From positions 1 to 26,313 of the forward strand of contig CAYTQK010000005.1 in the NCBI GenBank assembly GCA_964439745.1: a stretch of 26,313 nt of DNA, read 5' to 3'. The position numbers and the translations under genes are program-made. Below the pieces are notes generated by a model that was not told where the DNA came from, ran no database searches, and was given only the letters and a program-made list of their open reading frames with translations. Shown one piece after another: positions 1-6,919 of the stretch. The first letter of the stretch is position 1, and the number at the start of each line of letters is the position of its first letter. The DNA is from CAYTQK01 sp964439745 (GTDB taxonomy: Bacteria > Desulfobacterota > Desulfobacteria > Desulfobacterales > Desulfosudaceae).

Positions 1-490
1 CCACCGGTGACAGGATAATAGCCATTCGGTAGGTATTGGAAGAACGCAGGCCGATGTAGGGATCAGTGGCAATGATAAAGGGCCGGATATACAGCGAAGT
101 GCCGTTGGCGGCCGGAACCCAGTCTTTCTCCAGGCTGACCAGCTGGCAGAGATGGTCAAACAGTTCGGTTTCGTCAAATTCGGGGATGCACAGCCGACGA
201 CAGGAATCGTTCAGCCGGCGCAGGTTCTGCCGGGGCCGGAACAGCTGGACAGCCCCCTTTGCGGTGCGAAAGGCCTTCAACCCCTCGAAAACCGCCTGAC
301 CATAATGAAGAACCATGGCCGCCGGTTCCAGGACAAAAGAGCCATACGGCTCGATCCGGGGATTATGCCAGCCGCTTCCGGGATCATAATCCATGTTGAA
401 CATATGGTCCGTAAACACCGTGCCGAACGCCAGATCGGCATCCAGGGGGTGTTTTTTTAATTCATTCGCCTTGGTTATGGATAATGTCAT
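1..490 (-). CDS. ilvE: Branched-chain amino acid aminotransferase (partial, C-terminus off window)
   Basis: This is a PLP-dependent class IV aminotransferase that interconverts branched-chain amino acids and their 2-oxo acids, in the last step of Leu/Ile/Val synthesis. About 163 N-terminal residues are visible. They match the BCAT family: an opening FGTVFTDHMF, then GWHNPRIEPYG, then AMVLHYGQAVFEGLKAF, then an LFRP..N..RL block and a YIRPFIIATDP segment. The catalytic lysine and the C-terminal half lie beyond base 1. The ATG at 490 has a GGGAGG ribosome site seven bases upstream. The gene sits 26 bases after the PPC-domain gene on the same strand, so the two are probably cotranscribed. The family is clear; the exact substrate range is inferred. 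Confidence 0.9.
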   Translation of the reverse strand, partial: MTLSITKANELKKHPLDADLAFGTVFTDHMFNMDYDPGSGWHNPRIEPYGSFVLEPAAMVLHYGQAVFEGLKAFRTAKGAVQLFRPRQNLRRLNDSCRRLCIPEFDETELFDHLCQLVSLEKDWVPAANGTSLYIRPFIIATDPYIGLRSSNTYRMAIILSPV

Positions 491-516
491 TACTGCCTCC
501 CTGTGAGTATAAAATA

Positions 517-972
517 TCAGGCCCTGTCCGGGCCGCTCATGTTCCACAGCATCAGTCCCGTGACCTGATCATATTCCCGGACCAGGGCCGGTCCGTCCAG
601 CTCCACCAGATGAATCTCTCCGGCAAAAACAATGGATTCCGAAAACAAATGGCCGCCCAGGGTGGTGCCGTCCGCCGTGGCCAGGGTAACATGGGCATGC
701 GCCAGAGGCTGCCCGTCTTTCAGAGAAATATTGCCCAGACAGGACAGAACCTCGAGGTTGCCGGTTTTTTGAAAGGTGACGTAGACCTGCTGCTGCTGGT
801 CATAGGCTCCCAGCGTGGCCGAGGAGACCGCTCCGATGGCGGAAAAAACAGCATTCTGAATACCCTGGCGACTGCAGAATTCCTCGATGGCGGCGACCAT
901 GTCCCGACCATGGGGCAGGCGGCCGCAGAATCGTCGCCCAGGGGTGAATTCATGACAGGCAAGTGTTTCCAT
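517..972 (-). CDS. PPC/DUF296 domain protein (PD1-like)
   Basis: This 151-residue single-domain protein belongs to the plant-and-prokaryote-conserved (PPC, DUF296) family. Visible signs are the length, a central AIGAVSSATLGAYD segment and the family-typical metal-site-like HAHVTLATADGTTLGGHL near residues 92-109. Bacterial members form trimers and are often annotated as predicted DNA-binding proteins, but their biochemical role is unsettled. It lies just upstream of ilvE in the same direction with a 26-base gap, which suggests an operon but not a function. There is no signal peptide or membrane segment, so it should be cytoplasmic. The start is the first ATG of the frame and reads straight into the domain. 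Confidence 0.82.
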   Translation of the reverse strand: METLACHEFTPGRRFCGRLPHGRDMVAAIEEFCSRQGIQNAVFSAIGAVSSATLGAYDQQQQVYVTFQKTGNLEVLSCLGNISLKDGQPLAHAHVTLATADGTTLGGHLFSESIVFAGEIHLVELDGPALVREYDQVTGLMLWNMSGPDRA

Positions 973-1158
973 TGACCGCGTCCTTCATTTTGGGTTCCAA
1001 TTATCAAGTTGAGTACTTTACTGCGGATCTTTCGGAAAATCAAGGCACAGATTTTTATTTATGATGCGGGATATTGACCTGCTCCTCCGAATAGGTTATG
1101 CAGTAACTCCGTAAAACAAAACCGACGGTTCCTGAGGGATCGTCCATGAAAAGGATGA

Positions 1159-1953
1159 ATGATGACTGACAAGACCGAATCTGAAGCGAGCATGGCCAAC
1201 ATCACCCCGGTCAAATACGGGCTGGATGATACTTTCAACTTCCGGTGCCATCCGGGCGTTTCCTGTTTTACCCGCTGCTGCCGGGGCATCAACATTATGT
1301 TGACACCCTATGATATCGTCCGGCTCAAGAACCGGGTCGGGCTGTCGTCCGAAGAGTTCCTGGCCATCTATACCCAGCCCCAGCTGCTGGCCAAAACCGA
1401 CCTGCCGGTGGTGACCATGAAGCTGCTGGATGATGAGCAGCAGTCCTGCCCCTTTGTACGGGACGACGGCTGCCTGGTATACAGCGACCGCCCGACCACC
1501 TGCCGCTATTACCCTTTGGGTGTTGCTTCCCTGAGTCACCGGGAGGAAACCGACCAGGAAGACCTGCACGGATTTTTCTTTTTTATCAACGAACCCCATT
1601 GCCGGGGCTTTGAGGAGGAGAAGCAGTGGACGGTGGAAGAGTGGCGCCGGGACCAGGGGGTGGACATTCACGATTCCATCAACGCCGAATGGACCGACCT
1701 GGTGGTACGGAAGCGATCATTTCCCAGCAGCATCATGCTGACCGAGGATGCCAAAAAAATGTTTTTTATGGCATCATACGACATCGACCGCTTCCGGCGG
1801 TTTGTATTTGAAAGCACGTTTCTGAAGCGCTATTCCATCGACCCGGCCCTGGCGGACAAAATCAAGGAAGACGAGGTGGCCCTGCTCCAGTTCGCCTTTC
1901 AGTGGTTAAAAGCAATCCTGTTTGAAAAAGGCGATTTTCACCCGCAGGTCTGA
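1159..1953 (+). CDS. YkgJ family cysteine-cluster protein
   Basis: This 264-residue protein belongs to the YkgJ/UPF0153 family, predicted to bind zinc or iron through a CxxxxxCxxxCC...C..C cluster. Cysteines at about 30, 36, 40 and 41 (CHPGVSCFTRCCRG) are followed near residues 95-120 by CPFVRDDGCLVYSDRPTTCRYYPLG-type spacing, the family hallmark. The rest is a less conserved helical C-terminal region rich in acidic and aromatic residues. Its function is not established, although some relatives are annotated as Fe-S oxidoreductases. Two adjacent ATG codons begin the frame; AAGGA at 1151-1155 fits the second (1162) slightly better. It converges with the dapA-like gene, leaving only ten bases between stops. 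Confidence 0.85.
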   Translation: MMTDKTESEASMANITPVKYGLDDTFNFRCHPGVSCFTRCCRGINIMLTPYDIVRLKNRVGLSSEEFLAIYTQPQLLAKTDLPVVTMKLLDDEQQSCPFVRDDGCLVYSDRPTTCRYYPLGVASLSHREETDQEDLHGFFFFINEPHCRGFEEEKQWTVEEWRRDQGVDIHDSINAEWTDLVVRKRSFPSSIMLTEDAKKMFFMASYDIDRFRRFVFESTFLKRYSIDPALADKIKEDEVALLQFAFQWLKAILFEKGDFHPQV

Positions 1954-1963
1954 TCGGTCCGGG

Positions 1964-2998
1964 CTAATACTTCTCGTACACCAGATCCGTCAGCACGGCC
2001 GGATCGTTCAGGCGGGCCTCCACGTCAAGATCAAAAAATGCCGCGGCCGGGGCATATACTTCCGGGGCGGTTTCCCATACCTTTCTGGCCGCCGCCAGGA
2101 GCTTGTCCAGACCGGCTGCCGTCATCCGGCCGAGCGGCTGCCGGCAGCCGCCGGCAGGCATACCCAGCACCGCCATGAGGGTTTTCACGGGCAGGGGGTT
2201 TCTGGCCCGGCAGGCCACCTTCCCGTGGGGGGTAACCTCGGTGGTGGTCACCGTGACCAGTTCCAGGAGCGGCGCCAGCTGATCAGCCAGTTCACCGGAC
2301 CGGTTCATGTCTCCGGCCAACGCCGCGTCAACCATATCGGACATGGCCCGGGGAAAAATATTGGCATAGACGGAAATGACCCCGCCGGCCCGGATATCGG
2401 GATCCGCCAGCAACCGGCTGGTCAGGTTATCATCCCCGGAAAGAATGCCGAAATCCGAACCGCAGCACTGCCGGACCCGGCGCATGTTGTCCAGGTCGGC
2501 GGTGGCCTCTTTGACCGTGTCAACGTTGGCGTACCGTTCGTGGGCCAGGGCCAGGTCTTCCGGCAGCAGCTGCGCGCCGGTGCGGCCGGGGACAACGTAC
2601 GGGATGACACGGGTATCCGGAAAACGGGCCGCCACGGGCTCGATATACTCCCGGCGGATTTCCAGGGAACTGGGACCATTATAGTAGGGATCCACCAGAA
2701 GCACCGCCTCGGCCCCGGAACGAACCGCCTGCTCGGTGGCGGCCAGGGTCTCGGCGGTATTGTTGCTGCCGGTACCGGCGATGCATGGCAGGGTTCCCCG
2801 GGTCTTGCCGGCGATCATTTCAATGACCCGGTTGTGGTCCTCCCAGTCCAGGGTCGGGCTTTCCCCGGTGGTCCCCACCGCCACGACGCCCGAAACGCCA
2901 TTGGCGATCTGAAAATCGACCAGCCGGGACAAACCCTCGTAATCCACGGCACCATCCCGAAAAGGGGTGATCAACGCCGGAAAGCATCCCGATATCAT
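1964..2998 (-). CDS. dapA: Dihydrodipicolinate synthase (DapA) family aldolase with C-terminal extension
   Basis: A class I TIM-barrel aldolase/lyase of the DapA/NAL superfamily. DapA itself condenses pyruvate with aspartate semialdehyde on the way to lysine and diaminopimelate. Visible active-site features are TTGES (Thr43-Thr44), Tyr134 in YVVPGRTG, and Schiff-base Lys163 in TVKEA. At 344 residues it is about 50 longer than typical DapA; the extra sequence is C-terminal (from about residue 300, Ala- and acid-rich) and not part of the barrel. The N-terminus (SGCFPALITPF) and GTTGESPTL favour DapA over sugar-acid aldolases, but substrate cannot be read from sequence. GGAGG lies upstream of the ATG at 2998. 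It may be a second DapA paralogue. Confidence 0.78.
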   Translation of the reverse strand: MISGCFPALITPFRDGAVDYEGLSRLVDFQIANGVSGVVAVGTTGESPTLDWEDHNRVIEMIAGKTRGTLPCIAGTGSNNTAETLAATEQAVRSGAEAVLLVDPYYNGPSSLEIRREYIEPVAARFPDTRVIPYVVPGRTGAQLLPEDLALAHERYANVDTVKEATADLDNMRRVRQCCGSDFGILSGDDNLTSRLLADPDIRAGGVISVYANIFPRAMSDMVDAALAGDMNRSGELADQLAPLLELVTVTTTEVTPHGKVACRARNPLPVKTLMAVLGMPAGGCRQPLGRMTAAGLDKLLAAARKVWETAPEVYAPAAAFFDLDVEARLNDPAVLTDLVYEKY

Positions 2999-3105
2999 TT
3001 CTTTTTCCTCCTCAGCCGTTCATATTTTTCAAGATCGGTCACCACAGACCGCGTCTTGCCGCCAGCGCTCTTTTCCGGTTCCGGATTTCTGGCCGGCCTT
3101 TCCAT
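2995..3105 (-). CDS. Possible 36-residue leader ORF overlapping the dapA-like start
   Basis: A short frame beginning with ATG at 3105 (or GTG at 3123) encodes a very basic peptide ending in YERLRRKKK. Its TGA overlaps the ATG of the downstream aldolase gene (ATGA), an arrangement typical of translational coupling. The GGAGG of the aldolase gene lies inside its last codons. There is no clear ribosome site for the ORF itself and I recognise no family. It may simply be open by chance in GC-rich DNA, so this is a low-confidence call. Confidence 0.2.
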   Translation of the reverse strand: MERPARNPEPEKSAGGKTRSVVTDLEKYERLRRKKK

Positions 3106-3195
3106 AATCGTCAGTATTATCACAAACAGCCGTTGGTGGCAACCGTCAACCCCGGCCAAATGATTCAAATCGCGAACCGCGGCGTTAAATTTTCC

Positions 3196-3226
3196 TTGAC
3201 ACCCCCCCGGATGGTACGGCTATAAT
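3196..3226 (+). promoter_or_regulatory. Sigma70-type promoter for the TPR-dsr locus
   Basis: TTGACA at 3196-3201 and TATAAT at 3221-3226 are both perfect consensus hexamers separated by 19 bases, two more than optimal. The site lies 65 bases upstream of the TPR gene, in a stretch without coding sequence, and points toward the dsr genes. The long spacer suggests possible activator dependence, which is inference. Confidence 0.65.
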
Positions 3227-3291
3227 AGCAATTTTTACTGAAAGCAAATTGAAAAATTCGTTTTTAACCCTGCAATCCGGATTGATCGATT

Positions 3292-3912
3292 ATGACGGAA
3301 TCACAAGAAGCCGCAGAATACCTGGCCCGGCACAAAATGGCGGCCAAATCCAGTCCTACCTGCGGTCTTACCCGCTACAATTATGCCGTGGCCCTGCTGG
3401 CCCAGAACTATTTTGACGAGGCCGAAAAAGAACTCTTGTCAGCGGTCACTTGCAGTCCCACCCTGGCCGAAGGGTATGTCCTGCTCGGCGGCATCTGCAT
3501 GAACCGGGGCGACCTGGACGGCTGCCTGCAATACAACACCAAGGCGGTACAGATCCGGGAAAATTTTGCCGAAGGGTACGGCAACATCGGTTTTGTCTAT
3601 CTGCAACAGGGAAAACCCGAGGAAGCCGCGGCTGCCCTGGAAAAAGCCGTATCCTGCAATCCCAACTTTCTCCAGGCCTACACTAATCTGGCCAATGCCT
3701 ATCTCATGCAGGGCCTGATCGAAAAAAGCATTGCGGCCAATCAGAAAGCCCTGGAAATCGAACCCGCCTTTGCCCTGGCTCATTATAACCTGGCCCTGGC
3801 ATACCTGGAAAAAGGGGAAGCGGCCTCGGCGGTTCACCATTGCGACCGGGCCGCTGAACTGGGTTACGAAATTCCCGAAAAAATCAGCAAGGAAATTGAT
3901 CGCGTCAGATAA
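3292..3912 (+). CDS. TPR repeat protein upstream of dsrAB
   Basis: A 206-residue soluble protein made almost entirely of tetratricopeptide repeats. Successive 34-residue units are visible from about residue 27 to 190, each with the W/Y-x2-L/I-G-x3-Y pattern followed by A and P at the helix ends (for example AEGYGNIGFVYLQQG and LAHYNLALAYLEKG). TPRs are protein-protein interaction scaffolds. No signal peptide is visible, so it is probably cytoplasmic. It starts 65 bases after a consensus promoter and ends 105 bases before dsrA on the same strand, so it may be cotranscribed with dsrAB. A role in assembling or regulating the sulfite reductase is only suggested by position. The ribosome site is weak. 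Confidence 0.85.
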   Translation: MTESQEAAEYLARHKMAAKSSPTCGLTRYNYAVALLAQNYFDEAEKELLSAVTCSPTLAEGYVLLGGICMNRGDLDGCLQYNTKAVQIRENFAEGYGNIGFVYLQQGKPEEAAAALEKAVSCNPNFLQAYTNLANAYLMQGLIEKSIAANQKALEIEPAFALAHYNLALAYLEKGEAASAVHHCDRAAELGYEIPEKISKEIDRVR

Positions 3913-3974
3913 CCTTTTTAGATCTGGCAGCTGCAATTATATTCAGAACGTAGTCAAGGCTTGAGTTTCGTGAG

Positions 3975-3988
3975 TGCCGCAAGCGGCA
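3975..3988 (+). promoter_or_regulatory. Small hairpin in the dsrA leader
   Basis: TGCCGCAAGCGGCA is a perfect palindromic stem-loop about 30 bases before the dsrA start. It could stabilise the 5' end of the dsrA message or be an operator. There is no T-run, so it is not a terminator. It is weakly supported. Confidence 0.3.
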
Positions 3989-4017
3989 AGTAATTTACTA
4001 ACAGATGGAGGTAAACA

Positions 4018-5331
4018 ATGGCAAAAAGAGAGACTCCTTTGCTGGACCAGCTTGAATCCGGTCCCTGGCCGAGCTTTGTGGCCGACCTCAAGCAGGAGGC
4101 AGAGGCAAGAGCGAAAAACGAAAAAAACATCGAGTATCAGATCCCCCAGGACTGCGTGGACGACCTGCTGGGCGTGATGGAACTGTCCTTCAAAGACAAG
4201 GAAACGCACTGGAAGCATGGCGGTATCGTCGGTGTTTTCGGTTACGGCGGCGGCGTCATCGGTCGGTACTGCGACCAGCCGCAAGAGTTTCCGGGCGTGG
4301 CCCATTTCCATACCATGCGCGTCAATCAGCCCTCCGGTCATTTCTACACCACCAAGTATCTCAAAGACCTTTGTGACCTGTGGGAGTTCCGGGGCAGCGG
4401 CATCACCAACATGCACGGTTCCACCGGCGACATCATCTTCCTGGGAACGACCACCCCGCAGCTGGAAGAGATCTTTTACGAACTGACCCACAACCTCAAT
4501 CAGGACCTGGGCGGCTCCGGTTCCAACCTGCGGACCCCCTCGGACTGCATCGGCCAAGCCCGCTGTGAATATGCCTGTTACGACACCCAGGCCCTGTGTA
4601 CCCATTTGACCCAGGAATACCAGGACGAACTTCACCGGCCGGCTTTTCCCTACAAGTTCAAGTTCAAGTTCGACGGATGTCCCAATTGCTGCGTGGCCTC
4701 CATCGCCCGCGCCGACCTCTCCTTTGTCGGTACCTGGCGGGATGAAATCCAGATCGACCAGGCCGCGGTCAAAGGCTATGTCGACGGTGAATTTCCGCCC
4801 AACGGCGGCGCCCATGCCGGCCGTGACTGGGGCTCCTTTGACATCATGGACGAAGTGGTCAACCGCTGCCCCACCGGCTGCATGAAATACGAAGGCGGCA
4901 AGCTGGAAATCGACGACCGGGAATGCACCCGCTGCATGCACTGCATCAACGTCATGCCGCGCGCCCTGAAACCGGGCAAGGAAAAGGGTCTTTCCATTCT
5001 GGCCGGCGCCAAGGCACCGATCCTGGATGGCGCCCAGATGAGTTCCCTGCTGGTCCCCTTTATCAAGGTGGAAGAGCCGTACGACGAGATCAAGGAAGTC
5101 ATCGAAAACGTCTGGGACTGGTGGATGGAAGAAGGCAAGAACCGCGAACGGCTGGGCGAACTGATGAAACGCCAGGGTTTCCAGAAACTCCTGGAAGTGA
5201 CCAACATCAAGCCGGTTGCCCAGCATGTCAAGGAACCGCGGACCAATCCTTACATCTTCTGGAAAGAAGATGAGGTTCCCGGCGGCTTCAGCAAGGACAT
5301 CAAAGAATACCGTAAAAAACATCAGCGATAA
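4018..5331 (+). CDS. dsrA: Dissimilatory sulfite reductase subunit alpha
   Basis: Alpha subunit of the siroheme/[4Fe-4S] enzyme that reduces sulfite to a DsrC-bound trisulfide in cytoplasmic sulfate respiration. At 437 residues it has the normal family length. The cluster-binding cysteines are visible as Cys177-x5-Cys183 (CIGQARC) and Cys221-x3-Cys225 (CPNCC). A ferredoxin insertion holds Cys284, Cys288, Cys303, Cys306 and Cys309 (CPTGC, ECTRCMHC). The N-terminal YGGGVIGRY and HFHTMRVNQPSGHFYTT regions are classic reductive-type DsrA. GGAGG is well placed before the ATG. dsrB follows after 13 bases. The motifs and order indicate the reductive bacterial type rather than the oxidative (rDsr) form, but that needs a tree. 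Confidence 0.98.
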   Translation: MAKRETPLLDQLESGPWPSFVADLKQEAEARAKNEKNIEYQIPQDCVDDLLGVMELSFKDKETHWKHGGIVGVFGYGGGVIGRYCDQPQEFPGVAHFHTMRVNQPSGHFYTTKYLKDLCDLWEFRGSGITNMHGSTGDIIFLGTTTPQLEEIFYELTHNLNQDLGGSGSNLRTPSDCIGQARCEYACYDTQALCTHLTQEYQDELHRPAFPYKFKFKFDGCPNCCVASIARADLSFVGTWRDEIQIDQAAVKGYVDGEFPPNGGAHAGRDWGSFDIMDEVVNRCPTGCMKYEGGKLEIDDRECTRCMHCINVMPRALKPGKEKGLSILAGAKAPILDGAQMSSLLVPFIKVEEPYDEIKEVIENVWDWWMEEGKNRERLGELMKRQGFQKLLEVTNIKPVAQHVKEPRTNPYIFWKEDEVPGGFSKDIKEYRKKHQR

Positions 5332-5344
5332 GGGGGAAAGACGA

Positions 5345-6499
5345 ATGGCTTTTATATCCTCTGGTTATAATCCGGAAGAACCGATGAAGGATCGCATTAC
5401 CGACATCGGTCCCAGAAATTACGAAGAGTTCTATCCGCCCGTTATTGCCAAGAACAAGGGCAAATGGGCCTACCATGAAATCCTCAAGCCGGGCCTCCTG
5501 GTTCACGTGGCCGAAAGCGGAGACGAGGTTTACACTGTCCGCGTCGGCGGCTGCCGCCTGATGAGCGTCACCCATATCCGTGAAATCTGCGAGATCGCGG
5601 ACAAGCACTGCGACGGCTACCTGCGCTTCACCACCCGGAACAATATCGAGTTCATGGTGGACAGCCAGGACAAGGCCGAGGCCCTGATCAAAGACCTGGA
5701 AGGCCGCCAGTTTGCCGGCGGCAGCAACAAGTTCCCTATCGGCGGTACCGGTGCCGGTATTACCAACATCATTCATACCCAGGGCTGGATCCACTGCCAT
5801 ACCCCGGCCACTGACGCCTCCGGGCCGGTCAAGGCCTGTATGGACGAACTGTATGAGTACTTTACCAGCATGACCCTGCCGGCCCAGGTCCGGGTATCCA
5901 TGGCCTGCTGCCTGAACATGTGCGGCGCCGTGCACTGCTCCGACATCGCTTTTGTGGGCTATCACCGTAAACCGCCGGTGGTTGAGGATGAGTACATGGA
6001 CAAGATGTGCGAAATCCCGCTGGCCGTGGCCGCCTGCCCGACCGCTGCCATCAAGCCCAAGAAGAAAGAGCTGGAAGACGGCACCGAGGTCAAGAGCGTG
6101 GAAGTTAACAACGAACGCTGTATGTACTGCGGCAACTGCTACACCATGTGCCCCGCCATGCCGCTGGCTGACGGGGAAGGCGACGGCGTGGTCGTGATGG
6201 TCGGCGGCAAGGTTTCCAACCGCATCAGCGCGCCCAAGTTCTCCAAGGTGGCGGTGGCTTTCCTGCCCAACACCACCCCGCGCTGGCCGGAACTGACCGA
6301 AGTCATCAAGCGCATCGTGGAAGTTTACGCCAAGGACGCCCGCAAATATGAGCGGGTCGGTGAATGGGCGGAAAGAATCGGCTGGGAAAAATTCTTCGAG
6401 AAATGCGGACTGGAATTCACCCATCACCTGATTGATGACTTCCGTGACCCGGCGTATTACACCTGGCGTCAGACGACCCAGTTCAAGTTCACGGACTAA
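5345..6499 (+). CDS. dsrB: Dissimilatory sulfite reductase subunit beta
   Basis: Beta subunit of DsrAB, carrying the catalytically competent siroheme in the alpha2beta2 enzyme. The frame is open upstream into dsrA, but the true start is the ATG at 5345 behind an AGGGGGAAAG ribosome site, giving 384 residues, the usual length. Cluster ligands are visible at Cys151 and in ACCLNMCG (Cys188, Cys189, Cys193). The ferredoxin domain has Cys231 and the CMYCGNCYTMC group (Cys259, 262, 265, 269). Thirteen bases separate it from dsrA, so the subunits are translated from one message. A strong hairpin follows before dsrD. Confidence 0.98.
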   Translation: MAFISSGYNPEEPMKDRITDIGPRNYEEFYPPVIAKNKGKWAYHEILKPGLLVHVAESGDEVYTVRVGGCRLMSVTHIREICEIADKHCDGYLRFTTRNNIEFMVDSQDKAEALIKDLEGRQFAGGSNKFPIGGTGAGITNIIHTQGWIHCHTPATDASGPVKACMDELYEYFTSMTLPAQVRVSMACCLNMCGAVHCSDIAFVGYHRKPPVVEDEYMDKMCEIPLAVAACPTAAIKPKKKELEDGTEVKSVEVNNERCMYCGNCYTMCPAMPLADGEGDGVVVMVGGKVSNRISAPKFSKVAVAFLPNTTPRWPELTEVIKRIVEVYAKDARKYERVGEWAERIGWEKFFEKCGLEFTHHLIDDFRDPAYYTWRQTTQFKFTD

Positions 6500-6515
6500 G
6501 AACGCCTTAATCATA

Positions 6516-6569
6516 GACAGAAAAAGCGGCCGGGAGCCGGCAACAGCCCCCGGTCGCTTTCTGTCTTTT
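6516..6569 (+). terminator. Terminator-like hairpin between dsrB and dsrD
   Basis: A long stem (GACAGAAA, a two-A bulge, GCG, a G-T pair, CCGGG, and its complement ending at 6565) encloses a loop of about 14 bases and is followed by TTTT. It looks like an intrinsic terminator or attenuator, yet it lies only 17 bases before dsrD. It probably gives partial termination or protects the 3' end of the dsrAB message, setting the DsrAB:DsrD ratio. Confidence 0.7.
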
Positions 6570-6585
6570 ACCAAAGGAGCTTGCT

Positions 6586-6825
6586 ATGGAATTAGCCGAA
6601 GCCACCGAGAAAATCAAAACAGAGCTGGAGAAAAAGCAGAAGACCAAATCCAAGTTCTACTTCAGCGATCTCCAGAAAATCCTGGACATGAAACCCCGGG
6701 AAGCCAAAAAACTGATCAACAAGATGGTTGAAAACGGCGACCTGGTCTACTGGTCCAGCGGCAGCACCACCATGTATGGCCTGCCGGGCACGGGGAAACA
6801 GGCGGCCGCGGAACACGAAGACTAA
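6586..6825 (+). CDS. dsrD: Sulfite reductase-associated protein DsrD
   Basis: A 79-residue winged-helix-like protein found next to dsrAB in sulfate reducers. It matches DsrD over its length: the FYFSDL, KKLINKMVENGDLVYWSSGSTTMYGLP stretch around residues 22-68 covers the second helix and the wing. The family has been reported to act as an allosteric activator of DsrAB rather than a DNA binder. AAAGGAG lies eight bases before the ATG. A terminator-like hairpin upstream suggests lower or separately controlled expression from dsrAB. The acidic/Gln tail (KQAAAEHED) is ordinary. Its presence supports reductive sulfate metabolism. Confidence 0.95.
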   Translation: MELAEATEKIKTELEKKQKTKSKFYFSDLQKILDMKPREAKKLINKMVENGDLVYWSSGSTTMYGLPGTGKQAAAEHED

Positions 6826-6919
6826 ACCGCACATTCTGGACGGCGCAAATTTCGCTTCTTTGCACCGCTCGCTCTGACTGTGCGAACGGTTCTTGTTCGT
6901 CACGGTGGTCACGATACCG

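Noticed and set aside
1922..3163. A 413-codon open frame on the plus strand
   Set aside because: It is antisense to the dapA-like gene, with no recognisable domain and Gly/Arg/His-rich composition.
3943..6574. Long open frames (459 and 424 codons) on the minus strand
   Set aside because: They lie opposite dsrA and dsrB and are antisense shadows.
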